Assembly (NCBI GenBank): GCA_022605955.1
Contig: JAKCOZ010000021.1
Coordinates: 16,852,161-16,916,160 of the forward strand
DNA: 64,000 bases
Direction of reading: 5' to 3'
DNA from: Rallus limicola
Lineage: Eukaryota; Chordata; Aves; Gruiformes; Rallidae
A program made the translations under genes and the position numbers. Under the pieces are notes generated by a model that saw only the letters and a list, made by a program, of their open reading frames with translations, did not search any database and was not told where the DNA came from. The number at the start of each line of letters is the position of its first letter. Position 1 is the stretch's first letter. Below, piece after piece: positions 49,401 to 61,400 of the stretch.

Positions 49401-52400
49401 AGGGATCTGTCTGGGGGTTGGACTTGATGATCTTTCAAGATCCCTTTCCAACATTCAAGATTCTGTGTGATTCTGTGGGAATTCAGGGCTTATCGAGTGG
49501 TGGCACTTGGCATAGCATGGCACCCAGCCTTTGAAAGGTCCATCAAACTCAAAATCCCAGCTGAGTATTACAGTGAGCAACATCTAATAACAGGAGGCAA
49601 AACTAAGCAACCCAGACATGGTTCATATCTAATGCCCAGGGGGTGTGGAGTCTCCTTCTCTGAAGATATTCAAGACCCATCTGGATTCCTACCTGTGCGA
49701 TCTGTCCTAGGGAACCTGCTTTGGCAGGGATGTTGGACTCTGGAGGTCCCTTCCAACCCTTACGATTCTGTGGTATCCTGTACCTGAGTGTGCAAACACA
49801 CTTGTATGAGCCACACCTAAACTATGAAGGACCACGTGAGAAGAGCTGGTTGTAAAGGCAAGGTGGTACTCCTGTGCTGGAAGGAGTGACAGGCGTTGGT
49901 GGAGTGCAAGGGAGCACGTGTGTGTATGAACCTGCAACAGAAGGTGGAGGAGGTCAAAACCAAAAGGGGAAACCAAATTATTCTTCATTACCATATATTA
50001 TGAGAGATGTAACAGACCAGGTTTTTATGGTTCTTTTTATAGCCATTAATAACAATAGTGGCTCTGAGAGTTGTGCTGCTGCTATGGATAATTAAATCTT
50101 ATGCTCAGGGCAGAAGCTGGGCCACCCAGGGCAGTCAGGCCAGGATTCCCAGGTGGAACACTGAAAACCTACTCAAGTGCAGAGTGGGAGCGGGATGGGA
50201 TTTGCTTGGGTGGATGTGCTGGCTCCTGGCCAACACCACAGAGACAGGATGAAATGACATCCCCCCTCGGCACCGCCAGCCATATACTGCTACCCCCAGC
50301 TAGCACTGACACAGCATGCCAGGCACGAGGCCACGGGCAGTGCAGGACAGAAGGCAGCTGCATCTAAGCAGCATTGGGCAGAGCCACACACCACATTACT
50401 GGAGCCCAGGCAAGGCAGCTACGAAAGGCTGTTCGCAGCTCAGACATCGACAGAGTCAGTCCCGGTACCTGCTTTAGCAGTTGGATATTCTGGAAGCCGT
50501 CATGCTCAAGAGGGGCTGAGGACTCTTCTGCAGACTGTCAGCAGTTTTGCTTTTATGAATCACAAGTAGAACAGTAAATCAACCTCCCCAGTGTATGAAA
50601 CAACCAACTTGAGAATTAAGACACAGAAAGTCAAGGAATCAAGAAGCTTGGATTCCCAGAGTGACATTAATTCTCACTACAGTCCCACAGGGCACATTTT
50701 AGTTTATGCCTTAATACAGAGCATTAATGTTGTTGCAGGAAGCTGAGCCTCTGCACGTCCTGGCTTGTGCATTTTGCTCCCAGTGGTCCCTCTACATTCC
50801 AACAGCCAGGCTTCCACTCACACAGAGCTGTCTCAGATTAAAAGGATCTTACAGGCACCTGAATTTTTAGCCCGTTGCTCATCCATCTCCCTGCCCCAAA
50901 CAAAGCAAAGCTGGGAGAGAAGAAAGCCCAGGAGTGGGTGCAGTCCTGAGCTTGTTCCCATGCATCTTCCCACAGCATCAGCCCATGACCAGACAGATTG
51001 GGCTTAGGGGCTGCCCCAGATTTGAGCTTTCCACTAACACCAGTCAGGGCAGGTGGCACAGACAGAGCTGCCACTGCCCTGCCCATGCACACCAGACCCT
51101 TTTTCAGAAGATGCGTGACTTCACGCAGAGGCTCAGGCACACGTACCTTACACTCTCCTCATGCTGGAGCCTCTGAACAACTTTCACTCTGAGTTACATA
51201 AAAAGAGCTGTAGACAATACCTCCTAGCACAGACACAGGGAGGGACCTGGCACTTCAATCCAAGGGTTGATCTCAGCCTCTGTCACTGCGCTGCTGCAAG
51301 GGGGTGGGAGGGGACTTTGCTGTCCAGCTCTCCAACACAGCTACAGCTACCCAGCCTGCTCATCCTTTGGCAATTTTTCATTAAACTGTGGGTACTTTAC
51401 CGTATGCTTCATGCCTTAAATACCTCTCATTAGCATTTGAGTGTCTTCCTTCCTCGGAAAGCTTGCAAGGCTCCCATTAAGGGTAATGCGAGTCACACTC
51501 CTGGGAGGCAAGGAGAATATATACCCCAACATCTCCTGGTTATGGTCTACTCTAACCAGTGTGTCAGAGCATCATCTGCTAGGGATTTATTACAGAGGCA
51601 TTTTACAACAGGCTCTATTATAAGTTATTAAGGAATGGAGCAGCTTCCACTGTTCTTTCATTAAATATTAATAGAACATTTATAAACCGATCCTTAATTT
51701 AAAGTGTTACCTTTAATCAAAGCCCCGGTGATAACAATGCAGCCTTTGGTAAGGCCCCTCTGGTAGTACTTAAACCTTTCACACTGAGATTTTATGTGCC
51801 TACGGGTGCACTCCTGCTCTGGGCACAGAGCATGCAGAGGAGCTCTGGCTGCAGCGGATGCAGGCAGGGTGCTCCAGGCTGGCAGCTTGGTCTTGCTCCA
51901 TGGTGCTGCACAGAGCTGGGCAGCCGCTTGCAGGGCTGCTGAGCTTCCTGTCCAACACCCAGTAATGTTCACGGCGCAGATGGAGGTCCTGGCCTACTGC
52001 CACACACCGGACCAATGCAGGACATGCGGTCATGGCCTGGTCTCCTGACACCCCAATATGGAGTGCCCCAGCCCAGCTGGGTGTTGCTCACCTGTTTTAC
52101 TGTCCACAGTAAAGTGCTGCTCGCCCTCCAGCACACTGTACACCACCCGGGCACTGCTCCCATATGTGGGGTCATCAGCATCAGATGCCATCACCTGCAT
52201 CACAGAGGTGCCTGCAGCAGGGACAAGGAGGAAAACAAAAAGTCAGGGAGGAAGTGAGAAGAGCAACACAAACCTCAGGGCCAGGGGCTGGCAAAGTGGG
52301 AGAATAAGGGCCAACACTCATCACCACACTGCAGCACCTCATCTCTGCAGCAGACAGACCTGCAAAGGGACAACTGCCATGGGAGAGTAAAGGCTTTTGC

Positions 52401-55400
52401 TTGCCCAGAGTCAGACACAGCACCACGTCCTCATGCTTTACACGTAGTAGGGCAGGAGGACTATAAATTGGATAAAAGTCCATCAAATGTCTGCAATTAA
52501 GTTATTGATTTTCAACGCTGCCTCATTAAACTGGGCACTTCACTCCAACTGTCCCTGTGATGGCTTTAATTTGACATCATGTTTGATTTGACAAGAGCAG
52601 GACCCAGGACATAAGAATAGGGCCAGGAGCAAAGGGGCTGAGATCTACAGATATAATAGAAGGGCGGAATGAGGGGAAGCTTAATTCTACTAACAGACAC
52701 CTCTGAGAAAGGAGATACTGTGACCAAAGACCTGTGAGGACACGCTACCCAATTCCAGCTCTAGCACTAGACTCAGAACAGAGGTCAAGCACTGGCACCA
52801 GTCACCTCTGGTGGGATGAAGTGCAGGATGGGAGAAGAGCCCTGAGCTGCTCATAGGAAAGATTAATCCAACCAAGGGAAGCTTCCTGCTGCAAGATACT
52901 GCCATGCCCAAGAGCTGACAAGGCTGGCAGAGAAGCCAGGAATTTATAACAGACAAGATCCCCCAGCAATAATTGCAGCTAGGTAGGCTTTGCTTCAGAG
53001 ATGACTCCAGAGCGTAAGACCAGCCCAAACAGAAAGGGTCAGAATACATTTCACAGCTCACTGATGCACCTGGCAGCAAAGCTCCGTGCCCTTCTTAGGG
53101 TTGCCATGCCAGCTGAGGACTAGAGGTACCACACTATGGTCCAGAAACCTTTTGGTGCACAGTTCATCCACCCATATGCTGCAAAACCAGGCTGGTCCTG
53201 GCTAGACCCATGCAGGAGTAACCCAAAGCAAGGCTTGCTAGTCAGCATCTAAGTCTAGACCCATTACATTCCCATACTCCAGAGGTACAAAGTCAGATGC
53301 AGCCTCTGTTCCCACATCCAAGTAGGCAGAAACAGAGCTGGAAACATCCAGATGGGGGATGAGGAGCTTCAGTCCCTGGTTTCTTCCTCTTCCCCTTTCA
53401 GGAGCCTGCTAGCCCACATCTCGAGGCAAGCCAGGCAGGCAGGGTGCTTCTGTGCCAGCCCAGCCTGGACTCAGGCAGGAGATGAGACAGCAGAGACAGC
53501 AACGCTGCTGTGAGCACCTGGGATGCACACGCTGCCCTCCCAGTCTAGTTCACTTCTGATCTCCTGGAACGGTGTTCACTGCAGTAAGCAGGCAGTTGCC
53601 ATGGCTGCTTTTCACTCTCCCTGGCCATCTCCTCAGCGCTGCAGCTCTGCTGATAATACAAGAATTTCCCTCATCGGTCTTCAGCGACAAGCTTTGCTGT
53701 CTCCAGTGAAGTTACGGTGCATCCCAGCCAGGCATGTCCAGATTACACCACAGCAACACCAGCTCCCTGCCTTCCAAAAAACTGAGAGAAATACTATTGC
53801 TGCCTTTCCTTGAAAGAGCCTGTCCTGCCTCCTCCTCCCCCTGTCTGCCATCCCACAACTCTTTCACCAGGGATGAGCCAAGGCAAATGACCCTCACAAG
53901 AGATCCCTGCACATCCCTTTGGACACCCTGGCACCCTAAAGGAGCCTCTGATCAGAAAGCTGAGAGGGATCAGAGAAGGGAAGGTACATGGCAACGGGAT
54001 CTCCAAGCATCCCTCTCCCAACCAGGGATGTTTGAGATGACAAAGTCTGAGAATCACAAAAAGTGGCACCCCGGCAACATGTAGGGCTGGTGCTGTGCCC
54101 AGCCTGGCAGCAACCAGCTGGGAGTCCACAGCAGCACCCACACCCTGTAGCACCCATCTTCACCACAGGCAGAACCTATTGTCCTTGCAGAAACATCCCA
54201 CACTCGAAGAACCGCATGCACTTGCCTAGGCACCTCAGAGGCAATGGGTTAGGAGACCCCAAACTCACCCACGTAGATGAGCCCAGAGTTATTTACCTAC
54301 GCTCACCCTGTAGAACCTGCATCAGGACTGCATGCAGGTACACAGGGAGTGCCCCAGATCTATGCCATAACCCTCTATCCCAACCACCTTGGTGCTGTTA
54401 AAACAGGGGTTAGCCACTTACAGTTTCCACTGGGTTCTGCATCTCATGCTGCTTCTCCCCAGATGAGGTCACTTGGTTGTATAATTCACCTACCAATCCA
54501 TTCCCGTCGGACAAACTGCCATGTTCCTTGTGTTCTGCTATCTACCTGAATATTGCAAAACTCACTGTGAGTCCAACAGGACGGGCAGAACCCACAGACA
54601 CCCAGAGCTGGGGTTTGTTTCTCCATTTTAAGCCATGCCCTGGGCAAGCCAGGTAGGTTCCTGCTCTGTTTTCCAGTGCCAGCACAGAAGACTCCCGGCT
54701 CATGGAGCTGTCTCTGGCTGCCAAGTGCTCCCAGTCACTCGAACAACAGGGCTGTGGGGTGGAAGATCCAGGCTCCTGGGTCCCAGGTGTGAGCCCCATG
54801 TTTGGGACCAGTGCTTTCCACTCCACTGTGAAGGGAAAATAAACAGCACTGTAGCAAGGCATCTTGCCTTCAGTGGGGTCACGGCACACTGCCCTTAGGC
54901 TGGAGCTGGCTACCCTGAACATGAGGATGTCTCTGCCCTTTCCCAACCTGCTCTCACAACATTCCATTAACAGATGAACAACAGGCAGGTAGGAACATTA
55001 ACCCCACTTTGTGCCTTGACTTGTGCATCTGTGAAGATGCAATGCAGCCTGCTTAAGGTCACCTATAGGGTAGCAGGAATCTAGGAGTCCTGGTTCCCAG
55101 CATCTTCTCTTAACTCCCACTTACCCTTTTCCATCCCTCCCTCCCCCTCTCTTTCAATTTGAAGAACAAAGCTCTTCAGTTTAACCTGATCCCCTCCTTC
55201 CTGCAGAGACAAGCCTAGGAACACCAGCTCCCACCCCTGCTCTCCAAGCATAGTGCTGCCCACAGCAGGTACAACATGTACCACTTTTATTTAGTTTTCT
55301 GGCACGTGCCTTGGCCGTAAAACATATGATAAATAAAATCTAAACATCCATCATGTACTGTATAATCCACCTCCCATATGCAGGAAGCCTGAACTCATAT

Positions 55401-58400
55401 CCAGAGAGATAATTAGTCATGTAAAACGAGATAAAGACCTCAGTTCCTCCCCTGGCTGGCTCACCCCACAAAGGAAACCAACAATTTTACATAAAAATTA
55501 ACGAGTCAAAGTCCATCACTTTCTCTCCTGCTGCAAAGGTACAATCTGGCACAGCATATCCAACACATCGTGTTTCCCTATGGAGGATGGAAGCAGGGGA
55601 CATACAGGACAAGACCCTCATTCCCAGAGCAATCCTCCCCACAGCCTGTGCAGGGGCTACGCAGTGCTGGGCGGACCCAGCACGCATGGGACTTGGTGTG
55701 GGAGGGGACACAGACACTGGCCACCAGCCATCCTCCTGCCCTGAACCGTCCTGGAGCCCTGCCAGGGACATCAGCCAGCCCTTGACTCTGCAGGCCAGGG
55801 AGATTAATCCCATCTCTGCTGAGCCCAGCAGCGTGCCAGGATCAGCAGTGAGCCAGGATCAGCAGCGCAGAGAGGGGCTGCCAGCACCCAACACCAGAAG
55901 GTGCCTGGTGATGTCCCTGGGAGGTGGTGGGATCCAGGGTCCATTCCTCCTTGAGGCTCTCTCCCTCTGCAGCCACCAACAGAGAGATGAGCCCTGCTTT
56001 GCTACGTCCGTCACAATGCAGAGTGGTCTCAGCCCCAAGTGCCTTGCCTTGGACAGAGAGGGCTCCGGAGGTCCTGGGCTCTGCAGAGCAGTATTTAAAT
56101 ACTAAGGCAGAGCTGTCCTAGCACCCATCAGCACAGCCCCAGAGGCTCTGGGTCCAGTTTCAGCGATCCTGGGAGATGCCATCCACTCACACGCAGAAGG
56201 CTAATGGCTCCAGACCACTTACTATGCCACTCACTCCAAACACGTTTAGCTAAAATAAATGTCGACAGGCAAACTCCAAACACGTCCAAGAGTAAAGAGG
56301 CTCTGTGCTGAATCCACAAGCGAGCCGACAGGACCTGTCACTTCCCCAGGGACAGAAGCACAGCCAGGCTCCAGGTCTGCAGAGAGCCAAACAGCAGGAA
56401 AAGGCAACCTTCGCTAAATCTGACCATCCATCTCTTGGCAGCCATCACGCCCTCCCCAGTGCAGGTCGGAGCCTCCAGCTACTGTCCAGAGCAGCTCTGA
56501 GACAGCAGCCTGCACCTCCAGCTCAAGATGAGCCCAAAGAACAACCCCCCACCCATGCTCAGAGCACCTTTCTCTACACATCTGGGTCTCTCCAAGACAG
56601 CACGTGGTCGGCTCAGCCCTGCAGAATACAAAGGACCCTGAAAGGCGTGCTCTGTCATGCAAAGCCATGGGCCCTGGACTGATGCCAGAGTGCAGCACTC
56701 CCATCTCAGGGACCTGGTTGCTGTGGGGATGGCGGGGGCTGCTGAAATTTTCTAAACAATGCAATTTTACAGTTTTTGTCTCTCCCCAACACATGCAGTG
56801 GCTGATGCACTCCCAGAAATATGCAAGCAGGGTATCAGGGAAGAAAATAAACCAAGAGCTTAAAAATTACTGGAGCAGAAGTGAGTTGCTTGCAATCTCA
56901 GGAACATCCTGCCTTGGTAGAAAGCCAAAACCGACCCAGAGGAGATTTACTGCAGAGCCCTCACCACCCACAGGACAAGCCCAAGGGAGCTAAGCTGGCT
57001 GTGGTGGAATCACTCAAACATACAACCATAGAAACATCCTCTGGGGGCTGTCTGGGCAGAGAAACCCATTGCACAAGACACCCCGGCCCCTGGCACCAAG
57101 CAGGCAAACACAGTGTCTTAGGGAGCAAACCAAAGCATTAAATTAAGGTGCAGGTTCCCAGAGGGGCTTTGCACATGCAGACTGGATGTAGAGAGGGTGT
57201 AGCAGGGGCTCAGATATACGGGGCAGAGGGTTCGGAGCATGGACCATGACCAAGAACACAGTGCTGAAGGGTGTTCTTGCTGAGGACTAACAGACAGGGT
57301 AAGCCCCAGTTCCCAGCTACTTGCTGCCCCAGCAGCTTCCAGATGCACACACCAGTGTTCTGAGCACTTAATACAGGGGGGCAAGGAGGGGGGACATCAG
57401 GCTGCCTGTAAGTATTCTGGCTCCACGTTAAACAAAGAATTTTTCTCTGCTTCCAGCATGGAGATTAAACAATTTCTCTTCACAATAATCACTTCTGCAT
57501 TCAGCCAGCTTTGTGCTGGAGTCAGGGCTTGACCCAGGTTTCTGTCTATAAAGCCAAATCTTCTCTAATCTGGTCTTGGTGCTACACAGAGAAATAAGGA
57601 GAGCAAAATGCACCACTGGAGGAGCGATGTCCTGATGAAGGGATACACACTGCCTAGCGTGTCCCTTACTCCAGGCTCTCTCTGCTCCCCAAACAGCCCA
57701 GAAGCGAGCTCTGGGCTGCAACACCCACTCTGCACAACCAACAGAGCTGTCTTGCAGGAGGTACCATGTGCTGGATTTGGGGTCATGCCTGTACATGGCA
57801 AACAGCTGTTAGTCAGACCCCAGGGAACTTGAGAAGGAGCCCAAAACATAGGTAATTTTAGCATCTCCCATTACAAGATGAAGCTCCTACAGTTCCTAGG
57901 CAGTTGGCCAGGCCCCATCATACCTTCTTCTGTAGCTCCAGGTTTCTTCCTTTGGTTCTAGGCTCTGCTCGACCCGGGCACTTTGGAGTGATAGGCACTG
58001 GGGTACCTGTGCAGGGGCTGTGCCCAGATGCCAGCACAGATCAGCCTGCAAGCTCTTAGCCCACAACTTCTTCAGGTGGCTGGACGGCAGTGGCGCTGCA
58101 AGAGGGGTCGCAACTCAGGACCCATCCTGCAGCCCACGCGCACGGCAGCTGTCTGTCCTGCCCTGGCAGTGGGCACAGGGGGAGTTATCAAAAACACCCC
58201 CAGGCAGCACCACCAGCCCCTGCCCCAGTGCATTGCCTTCAGCAGCCACTGCCAGCCCTGGGGCAGGAGCAGGCCCTGCTCCCTCTTGGGGTGCTGAGCC
58301 TGGAGAGCCCTCTGCCAAGCTGCAGCTCCATCTGCTTTCCTGGCCAGCCTCATGCAGCACCAGGTCAAACCCACCTCCTCCACACCCTAACAGCGGCACT

Positions 58401-61400
58401 CAATGGCTTCGTATCCTGGTATCTGCAAAGCTGTCCTCAGCAGCTAACGCATTTCTCCTGATGCCCCAGCAGCCCCAGACCAGGGGAGGCTTGTGGACAC
58501 AAGTGATTTGAAGCCTGCTCTTGCAGACAGCCCCGCCATGCCAAGAGTACCCAAGTAAAACTGATGGGTCAGCTTCCATTTCAGATGTGCCTCCTCCAAG
58601 TGCAGGAGCTCAGTTCCAGCCTCAGGTCTGTGCCGTGTAGAGAACACTGACTTCTCCAGGGGCATAGCAGAGGCTTGGCCTGGCTCCATGGGCTGGGGTC
58701 AGCTCCAAGCCCTTAAAAATCCCAAACTCTGGCCTTACTTTCCCAACCATCCTGCATCTGCCATTTCTGATCCATCAGACAGCAACAGTACCCCCTGTTG
58801 CTTCCCCTTTGCAGATATTTACAATTAATCTGGATGAGTTCACAAAAGACAGAAACTAAAGTTAACTAAGCCCACAAAAACCACCCACAGCTGAAGAAAA
58901 CCCTGAGCTGAGGCTGGTTGCTGGCTGGGAGAGTATTAAGAGGAGCATCACATGCTGTGTATGCTGTTCCTCCTCCTCCGTAAGCATCCACTTTAGCCAC
59001 AGTCAGGAGAAAATCCTGGAACAGAGAGGCCTTTAGTTAACCCTGACTTAGTCCTACAATCTCAAGCAGCACGTACACCATCGTTACCAAAACGTGTTGC
59101 CCTGGCCCCAGCACAAAGCATTGGGCAGGTGCATTGCAAAGCACTTCCAGCTATTCTGTGAGTTCATGTGGCTCTCATCACTTGTTATTCAAGCTTAGAC
59201 ACTATGAAATCAAACGACTTTCCCTCCCAATTAGTACTCCTTCATTATGCAAATATTGTCCTTTGATCTGCTCCTGCTGTCACAGAACGGATCTGACCGT
59301 ATTTGTTTTATTCCTCTTTATGCCCCAGGAAGTTACCCACCTCTGGGAGCTGGGACTGTGCTTTTGGCAGGGAATGGGGAGCTGCAGCTAACAGCTGCTG
59401 TGAGAGAGAAGAAAACCCACCCAACCTGGGTAGCCCCACGCACAAAGGCCAGTGAGGCAGGAGCCTGTGAGGAGTGGGTGGGTAGGGGTCACCTTTCACT
59501 CTTCAGGCTGGGCTGTAGAGCAAAGGCTGTCAGAGGAGTGGAGATGAGGAAGAACAGCTTCTGCCAGACAAGCTCTGAGCTGGGGACCAAGCAGCCCTGA
59601 TTCAAGGGGTCCCATCCCAGCCCCTATCCCAGCAGAGACCACAGCTGAACCAGAAACACTGGTGATCCCGGGAAACATCTGCACCCAAATGGAGCCAAAC
59701 CCAGGCACATTCACCTGCACTTCCCCAGGCTTCGACCTTGATCTGAATGTATTAATAGCCAGTCCAAGCTCTCCTCAGCCTGCCCAGCTTTCCTACTCCT
59801 GCTTGGCCAGTACAGAGGACCACCTCTGACCACATCCAAGAAGGCAGCAAGGTATGCTGCCCACTGACTTTTATGAAAATACCTCTAGGGGAGATCAGAG
59901 GCAGCAGCCATCACTACCAATACCAACCACAGACAGCCACAATCACAGCTGTACCACAAAAAGCCCACACAGAAGGAGCACTCCTGCACAAACAGGGCCT
60001 AAACTGTACCTCCTGGTCCAAGCAGCATCCCATGTCCTGCACCCTCAGCCCTTCCTAAGGGGTCTGGAGCAGAATTTCACACACCAGGTCCATGACCAGC
60101 CCTTTCTCCCTCTGCATCCACACCAGGGACACTGTGGAGAAGCAGGGCAGCTGCAGAACCCCAGAGGGTCACAGAGAAAGCTGCTTCTCAGGCTTGCTTA
60201 TGCTTTCACAGGAGGTATCCATCCTGTCCTTTGGAGTACCTGTTGCTGGAAAGCTGGGGGGAACCAGGAGGGAGCTGGGGGCTTACAGCAGCACATGGGT
60301 ACCCTCCAGATCTGCACTCTCACTGCAGGGGACCATGCAGCAGCATCACTTGAAGATGCTATGTGAAGGTCTCCCTGCCCTGTTAAGCCAGGCCATTTCC
60401 AGGGTTAGGCTGCTGCAGAGGAGCCCTCACACTCCCTGGGGTGGCCAAGCTACTGAGAGCTCCAAGGTTGTCAGCCTGATAAGCAGAACAGGCTCTTGGC
60501 TCCAGCTTCCCTCTCTGAGCATGCACCTTGGAAGCACAGCCCACACCATTCACAGCACTCCTCTTTACTTTAAACTTTTGAGTATTTTAATTCACAGAAA
60601 TCGCCTCCTTTCATGTTGTGAAACCGTGTTTCTTTCTCCCTCTGATCTCCAATTTCGCATAGAAACTGTCTCCTTTGATATGTCTTGTTCACATCAGTCT
60701 GATCAGGCAGCTCCATAATTGTTAGTGATTTTCAAAGAACCAGGATCCTTGTCTAATACTCAGAGTTGAAAATTCCTTCCTTTTTAAATGTTGTTCAAGC
60801 AAAATAGATTAATTTAATTTCTTTCTTCCCTTTGGGAACAGGATGCCTCCTGCTTTGCTGCCCACATGCTGTCTTTCATTTCTCCAGGAACACATGGCTG
60901 TAGTTCAAGGGGTCACTCTGACTCGGGAAAGGATTTGTGCAGGTAAATGGAAGAGGAAGGAGAGCTCGGGATGCCTCAGGAGAGCTTGTTCTTCATCTAT
61001 CAGCAGAAATCCAGGCAGCAGCAGCAGCTCATCTCGTGTGGGCAATTCCTGCACATCTGTACATGCTGGAGGCCATGCACCAGTCTCACAACATGCTGCG
61101 CATGAACCACGGAGAGCCAGAGCACCACAGATGCCAGCACCATCCCCTGCACTCTGCTCCCAGGATGCCTCCAGCCAGACCTTTCTGCACAAGCACAGCA
61201 GGACCTGGTTGTACCCCTGACCTTTCCCCTTCTCAGAGGGCTCAGCCCTGCTCCCCCAGCCCCCCCAGATGCTATCTCCCTGGAGTTCACTGCCTTTCTG
61301 GCACTATCACACTCCCCCTTGCTGACAGCGGCGGGACCTGTCTTATCTTTGATGTCAGTCAGTCTTCTGCAGGCTGTCTTCTACCTTGATGCAGCCTTTG

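Larger units (their letters stand above)
42370..52091 (-). other. CDH22 intron between coding exons 3 and 4 (9.7 kb)
   Basis: It contains two CR1 fragments (49405-49478 and 49633-49780) and a poly-G tract (44090-44106). AT-rich candidate elements are at about 43550-43800, 44640-44720, 45355-45520 and 51590-51775. The 297-codon open frame at 48104-48997 has no recognisable domain. Confidence 0.8.
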
